Shown here: positions 37,387 through 45,437 of the stretch, piece after piece | How the letters are laid out: every line of letters begins with the position of its first letter | How positions within the stretch are numbered: the first letter of the stretch is position 1 | Source of the DNA: Candidatus Accumulibacter sp. ACC003 | GTDB taxonomy: Bacteria > Pseudomonadota > Gammaproteobacteria > Burkholderiales > Rhodocyclaceae | Assembly: GCF_907163085.1 (NCBI RefSeq) | Contig: NZ_CAJQTX010000002.1 | Location: 496,001 to 560,000, forward strand | Direction of reading: 5' to 3' | Length of the DNA stretch: 64,000 nucleotides | Program-made: the position numbers and the translations under genes | The notes under the pieces: model-generated | What the model saw: only the letters and a program-made list of their open reading frames with translations | What the model was told of the DNA's origin: nothing | Database searches by the model: none

Positions 37387-39428
37387 AGCACCTCTTTGGC
37401 TGCGGGCTCGGGAGCTCTTTGCACCCGCTGGCCAAGCTGGCGTAATTCGTCAAAAATGCTTTTCTGCGACAGCATGCTGTGATCGATTATTTCCCGGGCC
37501 TGGGCGACGTAATACGCCAATTGCTCATCACTTCTCTTGCTCGATTTAGCCAGCGATTTCTCGATGCGATTGAGGCTTTCTACCAGCTTGCCATTGGCTT
37601 CGTTGAAAAGCGTAACGGCGAGCCCGAATGCGTCGCCGTGACTCGATGTTTCGATCGTGCTGACGGCAAAATCATCGGCGATCGTGGACAGCCTCGACAC
37701 CTCTGACGCCACATGACCTGCAAATTGCGAACCGACACCTTCAAGCGTGCTGACTGAAGATCTGACCAGTGACTCAATCGCTTCTCGCTGCCCGCTGGTC
37801 GCGTGTTGCAAGGAAACCAAAACGGTATTGAGCTCTGTCATGATCCGTTGTCGCTCTTCAAGCAGGGTGTTATCTCGTACAATACTGTTCGACATTTCAC
37901 GGCGAAGCTGATCAATGACTTCGGCGGCAGCCCGTGGTGTCTCCGAGGCCGTCTGGATAAGGCTGGCAATCGGTTCTTCGAGCTCTTTCGCCAGACTCGC
38001 CAATTGTGAAGCTACTGTCGACTCGAGGCCGGCGAGGCTATCGAGCGCGGCCTGGCCGCGACGTTCTTCATCATTTCTGAGTGCCTGCAACTCGCTCCGC
38101 AGGGTCGATGTCAGCTCACTCATCCGCTGGCCATGCCCCTGCAGCCACGACGCTTCGCCTTCTATCCTGGCCTGGATCAAAGCCTCGGAAGACTGCAACA
38201 GAGAGCGCATTTCATTGAGCGTCGCACTGAAGTTTGCGCGGGCATTATCTGACATTTCACTGGCAGTTTTTTCGAGCGTATCGCATAACGCCTGGCTTTG
38301 CATGCGCGAGCGCTCAGCCGCCTGCTCGAAGGACTCGGTCCACAGTTCGAATCGCTCCCTATCGAGCAACTGCTGACGTTCCAGCCAGCTTGATGAACTC
38401 TGCTCGAATGATTCCAGTAGCGAGCCGGTCACCCCTTCAAGTTGCTCCCGAACAGTGGCGCTCAGTTGCCGATGAGTCGTCCGGGTTTCATTGCCAATAT
38501 CGGTCACTACGCTTTCGAGCAGCGGCTTGATGCTTTCAGCAAGCTGTCTTCCGCTCTCTATCGCCTGCCGACCACTCTCGGTAACGCTTTCCGCGAGCGA
38601 CTGACGCAGCGAACTGGCGAGCTCGGAATAGGTGCCTTGTACCGACAGATGGAAGCGCTCCTGATTGGCCAGCAACTTATCGCCAAGATTATCGCCCATT
38701 CGCTCCATCGCACTCGCCAACGCGTGCAGTCTTTCTGCCACCTCGGGAAGCGCGTTCGCTTGCAGCTGCATGGCTTTTAAAGTCTGTTGCCGAAGGTGGG
38801 CCAAAGAAAACTCACGAAATATCGTGCTGATCTTGCCATCCAGCTGTCGCGTCGCGAACATTCTGTCGCGTCGGCTTAGAGTGGCAATCAGTCCCAGCAT
38901 CGCCGACGCCGCGACGCCGGCAACGGAGGTGCCAAAGGCCAGCCCCAGCCCCTTGATTGGCGCAGCCAGGCCGGCGCGAATGGCCAGTAACTCGGTCGTT
39001 CCTTCCAGCGCGGCTACGGCGCCATGCAGTGTATCGACCATGCCAAGAAACGTTCCAAACAAACCCAGCATGACCAACAAGCCCACCAGGTAGGGTGTAA
39101 TCACGGGCGCGGGCAAGCCCACCCGTTCTCCTTCAATACGTAGCCGAACCGCGTTTTGCAGCGACGGGTGCAGCTTGCCCAGCCATTGCTCAAGAAAATC
39201 AGGCGCAGCCATCGGCGCGGTTCCCGACAATCCGGCGAGCGCATTGGTGAGCGTCGACGTGGCTTGCCGAAAGCGTACGATCTCCATAAAGCCGACGAAA
39301 TAGACGCCGCCAATTAGCGCCGTCACGGCAAGCCCCAGCACGTTCGAGCCAGTGAAAACCAGGCCCATCCAGGCAATCGCCGCCGCTCCCAGGAGGAATG
39401 CTGTCGCGAAAAATAATCTGCTCATCAA
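37383..39428 (-). CDS. DUF802 family MotA/ExbB-like channel protein with long coiled-coil tail
   Basis: A 681-aa protein. TM helices at about 5-24, 31-52, 113-132 and 162-184. The TM3-TM4 unit (VMLGLFGTFLGMVDTL ... GLGLAFGTSVAGVAASAMLG) resembles the MotA/TolQ/ExbB pore core. Residues ~190-670 form a very long, Ser/Glu/Gln-rich coiled-coil region on the cytosolic side. This layout, channel core plus long tail with a MotB-like partner next to it, is like ZorA of Zorya defence systems, but family membership is DUF802. Overlaps both neighbours by 4 bp. Confidence 0.88.
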   Translation of the reverse strand: MMSRLFFATAFLLGAAAIAWMGLVFTGSNVLGLAVTALIGGVYFVGFMEIVRFRQATSTLTNALAGLSGTAPMAAPDFLEQWLGKLHPSLQNAVRLRIEGERVGLPAPVITPYLVGLLVMLGLFGTFLGMVDTLHGAVAALEGTTELLAIRAGLAAPIKGLGLAFGTSVAGVAASAMLGLIATLSRRDRMFATRQLDGKISTIFREFSLAHLRQQTLKAMQLQANALPEVAERLHALASAMERMGDNLGDKLLANQERFHLSVQGTYSELASSLRQSLAESVTESGRQAIESGRQLAESIKPLLESVVTDIGNETRTTHRQLSATVREQLEGVTGSLLESFEQSSSSWLERQQLLDRERFELWTESFEQAAERSRMQSQALCDTLEKTASEMSDNARANFSATLNEMRSLLQSSEALIQARIEGEASWLQGHGQRMSELTSTLRSELQALRNDEERRGQAALDSLAGLESTVASQLASLAKELEEPIASLIQTASETPRAAAEVIDQLRREMSNSIVRDNTLLEERQRIMTELNTVLVSLQHATSGQREAIESLVRSSVSTLEGVGSQFAGHVASEVSRLSTIADDFAVSTIETSSHGDAFGLAVTLFNEANGKLVESLNRIEKSLAKSSKRSDEQLAYYVAQAREIIDHSMLSQKSIFDELRQLGQRVQRAPEPAAKEVL

Positions 39429-40213
39429 GCTCTTTCTACCTCTTCCTTAAGTGCCTCTATCAGTCCCAGCACCGGCTGTATGCGAACTTCAAGCTCGGCC
39501 AGCAGCAAACCCTGCATTTCCCCGGTAAATTGTTCAAGCCACCCGCCTGCTTGACTCCACAAACGCCAATCGCCTTCACCGTGCTCACCATCTTGGCTCG
39601 CAACCACCTGCTGGTGCTGCAGATACAGGTACTGAAAACGTCTTTCAAGCAGGCGTGGTATTTCGGCGAACAATTTCTGCGTGGGCGCAGAAAGCGCCTC
39701 GTCGAGCGCGGCATCGAGGACGACCAACTGAGCAAGCCTCGATGAACGACTTGAAACTGCTGCCCGGGTACTGGCCCTAAGCTTGCCGAGTTTGACGGCG
39801 ATTTCTTTTTGGCGACTCACATAGAATAGCTGGTAGCGCCCATATTTCGTTAGCTCTGCCGCGGATATAGCCGCCGTTACCAGCGGCAGGCTTGGCGGCG
39901 CCACACCCACACCCGCAGCCGGGACAAAACTATCTATTATCGATTGAACTATCGTTGTGCGAACCCGGATAAACTCGTCTACCAGCGACTCCGTGGAAAC
40001 CACAGTGGCAGTCTTCGCGCAGGGTTTTGATGCCGTCGCCGCAAGACCGACATGTACTCTTGACAGAGCTATCGAGCCAGACAGATCGATTAGTCGGCCA
40101 AGGCGTTCAGCAAAGTGCTTATGCGAAACCTCGACGCCCGTAACGGTGAGATCGGATAAAAAACGAATCAATCTGGAACTGGCCAGAGCTGTTGGCGGCG
40201 GCACTTGAGTCAT
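39425..40213 (-). CDS. DUF3348 family protein
   Basis: A 262-aa cytosolic, helical protein, first gene of the operon. The N-terminal SSRLIRFLSDLTV and HFAERLGRLIDLSGSIALS blocks are the DUF3348 signature. Start chosen at ATG 40213 (MTQVPPPTALASSRL); a GTG at 40231 is possible and neither has a strong ribosome site. Overlaps DUF802 by 4 bp. Function unknown; its fixed linkage with DUF802, OmpA and DUF2894 in betaproteobacteria points to a shared complex. Confidence 0.85.
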   Translation of the reverse strand: MTQVPPPTALASSRLIRFLSDLTVTGVEVSHKHFAERLGRLIDLSGSIALSRVHVGLAATASKPCAKTATVVSTESLVDEFIRVRTTIVQSIIDSFVPAAGVGVAPPSLPLVTAAISAAELTKYGRYQLFYVSRQKEIAVKLGKLRASTRAAVSSRSSRLAQLVVLDAALDEALSAPTQKLFAEIPRLLERRFQYLYLQHQQVVASQDGEHGEGDWRLWSQAGGWLEQFTGEMQGLLLAELEVRIQPVLGLIEALKEEVERA

Positions 40214-40699
40214 GCGAATATTGGCAAGCACATCGCTTCAGGAAATATGGCTCAATAAAATCAAGGATCTCGAAAACCAGCGTCAGGGCTGTGTTTCCCC
40301 ATTCTCATGCCAAGGATTTCGTACTCGGACAGCATGGGTTATGATTATCCGCAACCCGAGGATTGCGCGCAACTCAACGACGGCTTCACGCGCATCTTCT
40401 CGGCGCGCCTCATATCATCATGGCCGAGCGGCCTGCGTCAGACCGAGATGGGGTGCGCAAGAGCGTTCAAGAAACACGTCAAATACCCTCATAAACAATA
40501 TATTTTTGCGTATGTTTTTCGAGCGCGGAGACCCTGCTAACCTAAGCTGCTGGCCCCGATTTGCCTGGCTTTTTCGTAGTAACGGTAGAGTCGAGATGTG
40601 GCGCGATAGCCGTAGGTTCGGCTTGTCTGTTTCCGTCCCTTTCGTCTGACGGTGCCCAAGTAGCCTGGCCATAGCTTCGTTTCCACATCCCGCTCATCG

Positions 40700-40733
40700 A
40701 ACCGGACGTGCAGTTCTCCCGCATCCGGCTCTC
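40700..40733 (-). ncRNA. Group II intron domain V
   Basis: On the minus strand GAGCCGGATGCGG ... TGCACGTCCGGTTC folds into the ~34-nt domain V hairpin, the catalytic heart of the ribozyme, with the GAGCCGG / CCGGTTC outer stem. It lies just after the maturase gene as expected. Confidence 0.88.
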
Positions 40734-40743
40734 GGACAAGACA

Positions 40744-42137
40744 TCATGCTTTCGCCCACGGAAGGTCATGGGTTCAGGCTGGCAAACGGATCAGCCCCAC
40801 CTGTTGGTAGAGGTATTGATCGGGGTAGCGCGTCGCCCCATTGCCGCAAACCTTGTGCTTCTTGCACAACCACCGGCGGAGCCGCTGCTTGACATGGGTG
40901 TTGATCGCCCGATAGGCCGGGCTGACAGAGGGCCGAGGCAGAAGTAATTCACCCAGCCAGTCAGTTTGCGATTCAGACGTCCCACGACAAACTCGGCATC
41001 CAGGAGGGTTCGACAACGGTCAGTTTCCTGGTTGACGCTTTCCACCATGCGTTTGATGCTCTTCTGCGAGGGCCGAGTGCCAATGTAGGCGCGCCCGGTC
41101 GTCTGGTTGTAGCACCGCCCGAAGGTGTATCCCAGGAAGTCAAACCGCTCTTGCGGTAGTCGATACAGGTGTGTCTTGTCGTCGTTCACTGTCAGCTTCA
41201 GTGTCGCCATCATGCCTCGCATCGCGTCCATGGCATTCTCTGCCCGGCCTTTGCAGCAGATGACGAAGTCGTCCGCATAATTGACGATTTGCGCCGACCA
41301 GCGACGCGCATACCCCAACGTCTTCCATCCGAGGATGAAACGCCGCATGTACAGATTCGACAGCAGCGGTGAAATTCGGGCCCCTTGCGGGGTGCCGCGC
41401 CCGGTGTCCCGGTTGGACGTGGTCCGTTGCCGGTGACCGTGTCCATCGTCTTCTTCCACAGGCGCTTCCAGCCATTGCTTGATGAGGTGCAGAACGTGCC
41501 GATCGACAATCCGACGGGCGACGCTCTTCATCAGCTCAAGGTGCGGAATGCTATCGAAATAGCCGGATAGATCCGCGTCTATCACTGGCCGGTGTCCCGT
41601 GTTCAATAGACGATGAACCGCTTGTACCGCATCCTGCGCCTCGCGCTCTGCCCGGTAGGCGTACTGCTCCGGCTGCAGATCGGCTTCAAAGATAGGTTCC
41701 AGCACGAGCATGGCCGCCGTTTGTACGACTCGGTCGGTGATCGTCGGTATCCCCAAGGGGCGCAGTTTGCCGTTCGGCTTGGGAATCCAGACCCGTTTGA
41801 CCGCTTCCGGTCGGTAGTCTTTCTTCTTCAGCCGTTCCGCCAGTTTCCCAAGCCAGCGTTCTTCTCCATAGGCTTCGATGTCTTCAAAACGCACTCCGTC
41901 CGCCCCGGCTGCTCCCTTGTTGGCTTTGCAGCTTCGGTAGGCATAGTCGAGTACGTCTGGTCGATGGACCTTGTCGTACAGGAGGTAGAACCGGTACCCG
42001 GGTTCTTCCTTCGCTTTGGCATGTAACGCCATCTGCAGTTTCTGAACGCTTATTGGAGTTTGCAGGTTGCCCAATCTCCTGTCCCTTTCCGCTTCTTGCG
42101 TTGGTCTTGAACTGAGGCCCCTTTCCTCCATCGGCAT
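40744..42137 (-). pseudogene. Group II intron reverse transcriptase/maturase, frameshifted
   Basis: Reverse transcriptase with NYADDFVICC catalytic motif, GRGTPQGARISPLLSNLY, DADLSGYFDSIPH and the maturase-type C-terminus. The main frame (start 42137, ATG) leaves the family sequence after GWVNYFCLGPLS at about 40937; the true continuation (SPAYRAINTHVKQRLRRWLC to VGLIRLPA) is in another frame. After that an in-frame TGA (about 40777) precedes the usual end DLPWAKA (stop 40744). Two defects suggest an inactive protein. Confidence 0.85.
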
Positions 42138-42578
42138 TACCCGACTTCAGCGGTACTACGGGCCTCTCCGCCACCCCATCTCGCCCGGCCTGTCCCTCGC
42201 GGGCGTCCGGTTGGTCTTGCGCTTGACCACGTGATGGGGCTTCCCGTGTTGCGTCTGCCTTCCTCTTCCACACATGCCGTCACCAATACCCCGGCGGAAC
42301 CACAGACTGCGTTTCGCTCGCATTCGCCTGCGACGACGGCCTTCCCCGTATTAACGGCGGGTCGGCTTCCGCATCACCCTTTTCGAGGCCTGCTCAGTGT
42401 TCAATCAAATTACGGCCTGCATGTTCGCCAAGTTCCTTAAAGAACCCTCTATACCGGAGGCTTCAGCCGCTTCGTTACCTCCACGACTGCTCCAGTTGCT
42501 ACCGGCCGGAGCGAAAGTTGCCGGGCGGGATTCGCACCCGCTGGAAAACAGCGCCTTGGCACGGCGCACAAGAAATTA

Positions 42579-42625
42579 CTGATTTAATCGGGAACCTAGC
42601 TTGCCGTGAAAATCGATTAAATCAG
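42579..42625 (-). terminator. Hairpin at the intron 5' insertion point
   Basis: A perfect 12-bp inverted repeat (CTGATTTAATCG / CGATTAAATCAG) with a 23-nt loop. On the minus strand it is followed by TAATTTCTT and then the intron. It may terminate the ATP-grasp transcript coming from 42765 and is a likely intron target. 42626-42764 otherwise shows nothing. Confidence 0.6.
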
Positions 42626-42764
42626 AGCTGCCGTAGCATATAAATGTAAGACTACAGGCAAATTCAACAAGCGGGCGCTTACTGTCGTTTTTCAATCGGC
42701 ATGCCGACGTTAAAACTGACCAGCCAGTCGGTGCGCGGCACTATTTTTAATAGGCGATTTTTCA

Positions 42765-43916
42765 CTACCACAACCAGTGATGCTTCCTAATTCCCATGCG
42801 ATGATTTATCGGTGACCGGAGATGGTTTTTAGGTGGCGAATACATGAGGCCGTCGAGGCCTCGACTTCGCAAAAGCCAAATAAAGTCCTCGTCAAAAAAG
42901 CTAGTTCTGTATGCGTGTTGCGATAGGTCAATGTCCCCGAATGCATTTACTTCGAGTACTTTTGGGCCTTCCGAACAGAGAGCAATGTCCCATCCCGGAC
43001 AAATGAATCCCGGAAACCCTTTCTGTGCGTCAGTTACCAGATCGACAACTTCATTCCAATTCGGAATTTTGAAGCCCACAATTTCAGCCTTTGTTGACGG
43101 ATGTATTGGAATCTCGGTTTGGTGCAACCCAACTCCGGAAATGGCACGAATGACTTTACCCGTCTTGACATCCACGGCAGCGAGCATATTACCGCTAGCC
43201 CCATGCTCAAAATTGTCCGAGTCCCGCAGCCCAGCATTTATCTTAAAAATGACTTTTGTAATTTTAACCTCATTCTTAGCAAAGAATGTATGAATACGAA
43301 GGCCCGATATTTTATTTGACTTGGTTAACGCGAAAATGTCTTGATGTGGCGCGAGTGATTCTTGGAATATCCACCCGAGCGTACGACCTTCGTCAAGTGA
43401 TGAACAAAAATCGTTAAGAGATTCTTTACGGCCGTTGCCGAATATTACGTTGTGTCCGTCAAACCCGGTGATGAGCAAGTTACCTCTACCATACGACCCG
43501 AACGACCTTTTGATATATAGAGGAAAGCTGCCAGGGTCCGTGAAAAATGCAGAAACATCTACTAACGTTTGCAATTGAGGAATTGATGATGGCCGCATTG
43601 AACGATATACGGCTTTTATCTTGGGCACAGGAATCTTGAGGCCCGACATAAGTGCGTACATTGTAATTTTGTCTAGGCTCAGGAATCGTGAGTAGTCATC
43701 AACAAGGATGTCTTCAATTGCTGCTTGCGTTCTCTGCCCACCGAATGACGCCTTCTCTGGCCATGAAAGGTCGTTCATATACAACCGAAAGTCAATGTAT
43801 TCAGACAAGCCTAGTTTTGTTCGAGAAACGCGCAGCCGCGCTGCCTCAATGAGCAGTGAAGATAGCGACCGACTTGACAACGACGCGGCTTGTTTATATG
43901 TATCGATTAGTGTCAT
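42765..43916 (-). CDS. ATP-grasp protein, sugar-transfer-associated type
   Basis: A 383-aa protein of the ATP-grasp fold, closest to the sugar-transfer-associated ATP-grasp family. Seen: SFPLYIKRSFGSYGRGNLLI (nucleotide-binding lysine and glycine loop), GWIFQESLAPHQDI, GLRIHTFF, and the metal-binding end CPGWDIALCSEGPKVLEVNA. The family forms carboxylate-amine (peptide-like) bonds, often in polysaccharide or capsule loci, but no such partner genes are near. The DNA is clearly A/T-rich compared with everything around, a sign of transfer from a low-GC source. 43917-44041 holds no gene. Confidence 0.8.
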   Translation of the reverse strand: MTLIDTYKQAASLSSRSLSSLLIEAARLRVSRTKLGLSEYIDFRLYMNDLSWPEKASFGGQRTQAAIEDILVDDYSRFLSLDKITMYALMSGLKIPVPKIKAVYRSMRPSSIPQLQTLVDVSAFFTDPGSFPLYIKRSFGSYGRGNLLITGFDGHNVIFGNGRKESLNDFCSSLDEGRTLGWIFQESLAPHQDIFALTKSNKISGLRIHTFFAKNEVKITKVIFKINAGLRDSDNFEHGASGNMLAAVDVKTGKVIRAISGVGLHQTEIPIHPSTKAEIVGFKIPNWNEVVDLVTDAQKGFPGFICPGWDIALCSEGPKVLEVNAFGDIDLSQHAYRTSFFDEDFIWLLRSRGLDGLMYSPPKNHLRSPINHRMGIRKHHWLW

Positions 43917-44041
43917 GTTGTTGGCTCGTCACGGGAGTATAGCGAAGGAGACTCTGAATTGTGCAAAAGACATGAAGTGCTAATAATTTAATAGGGGAGC
44001 CGTTGATCGATTAACCAGCGATACGTTATTTACCCAGAGAT

Positions 44042-45130
44042 TCAGAATCTCGTTTCACATAACGCTATGAGGCCCAGCCTGTTTATCCGGACATCGCCGT
44101 CTCGAGCAGCTTTTCTGCGCTTCAAGCGCAAGCTGGCTTTGGTCTTGTCGGTCGTATCCCGACGAATCAGATCTCCACAGTTCGTCAGTCCATACTGAAC
44201 TTCTTTTCTGTGTGCCTGCGGCACACTTTCCACGCCGCAATGGCCTCGCACCGCGGCCACCAGTTCTTCGGCGGTCAACGCACGAGAACTGATGTAGTAG
44301 CGCCGCTCGAAGTTCGATTCCTTGTCGCCGACCTTGCGCAGGGGGTCGACCAGGCCGATCGTCTGGCACTTCGGCCAATCGGCCAGATCAACGAGTCCTT
44401 GCGCAGGCAAGACCGAGGCGATTTGTCCGACGATTCGACCATGGGAGTTGCGGGCCTGGCGGTGGCGATCAACGGCCTCGGATTGATACTGGTCAATGAA
44501 CTCGGTCTCGATGGCTTCCAGCAAGGTCGGCTGCTTGCCTTTGACCGCCAGTAGGTAGTCGCCGCCTTGATCCGTGATCTGCCGGGCAATAGTCTTTTGG
44601 CACCCCATGGCGTCGATGGTGACCAGCAACCCCTTGATATACAGTGCCTTGAGCAGTTCCGGGATGGCGGTGATCTCATTACTCTTGCTGGCGAGCTTTT
44701 CCTGGCCGAGGACAATAGCCAATTCCGTAGCGAAGGCGCTGACCATGTGAATCGCGGTTTCACCGCCACTGCCGGAAACTCGCACCGCCTTGCCATCGAA
44801 CGCGACGCTGCCTCCCAAGGCGCCGACCACCCCGGCCACCCAGCGGCGAAACGCGACCTCAACTTGCTTCGGGTCCAGCGCTCGGAAGACCCGCAGAAAC
44901 GTCTTCTTGGAGGGAATGCCATTCTTGAGCACCAGGAACTTACGCAGCCATGTTTCCTTCCGGCGCCCCCAATAGGCGATGTCTTCGATGGTGTCACAAT
45001 CCGAGAGTGCCCCTGCCATGGCAATCACCAAAATCTCCTGAAAGTCATGTAGCGTCCCGTTGCTGGGTCTGCGCGCGTCGTTCACTTCCCTCAAGCAGCA
45101 CATCAGGCTCACACTCGTCGTCACAGTCAT
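44042..45130 (-). pseudogene. ISAs1-family transposase, decayed second copy
   Basis: Reads as the same transposase as at 34431 (opening MTVTTSVSLMCCLREVNDAR) with many identical stretches, including AFDGKAVRVSG and VTIDAMGCQ. After VRGHCGVE about 45 residues holding the catalytic Glu helix are replaced or deleted, and the frame rejoins at DTTDKTKASLRLKR. Neither inverted repeat of the complete copy is found at the ends; similarity begins only at the CTCGTCTTTTGGA just upstream of the start. Inactive. Opposite in direction to the intact copy 9 kb away. Confidence 0.88.
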
Positions 45131-45144
45131 TTCGGTGATCCAAA

Positions 45145-45437
45145 AGACGAGAAAAGTGGCAGCGGCAATGATTTAGGCATCGATTTGCAACCGGGTATTA
45201 TGCCCAATGCTGGTATGCGACGCAATGAGACGATCGAATCGAGGCGAAGCGCCTGGCAAGGAGTTCCGGCGAGCGTTCGCATATCGCATGACGCATGCAA
45301 GGCGCCGCGCGCAAGGCCAGATCCCGGCCGTGCCTGGCAGCCGCTGCCGACCAGTGCAGACCGCCGGAGCGACCGACGCCGAAGGCCAGGAAGACAGCGA
45401 GACTGACACGCGCAGGTCTGGCAGCGCCGACGTCCGC
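45145..45437. other. Intergenic, no gene seen
   Basis: About 0.3 kb between the decayed ISAs1 copy and the recD stop. Open frames here look like shadows; no terminator with a T tract or RNA gene was found. Confidence 0.5.

Larger units (their letters stand above)
40585..42569 (-). mobile_element. Group II intron with broken maturase gene
   Basis: Minus-strand element. The 5' end is set at GTGCGCC (42569 downward), the usual group II start. A maturase frame and a domain V follow. The 3' end lies past domain V, inferred near 40585 where the conserved tail ending in CGACTCTACC stops; the exact base is not sure. It sits directly behind a terminator-like hairpin (42579-42625), as class C introns do, and between that hairpin and the DUF3348 operon. 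The stretch 40214-40584 shows no gene. Confidence 0.85.

Noticed and set aside
35820-40213. Complete Zorya defence system
   Set aside because: Only the channel and anchor parts resemble ZorA/ZorB; the flanking genes fit DUF3348 and DUF2894, and no helicase or nuclease partner is present.
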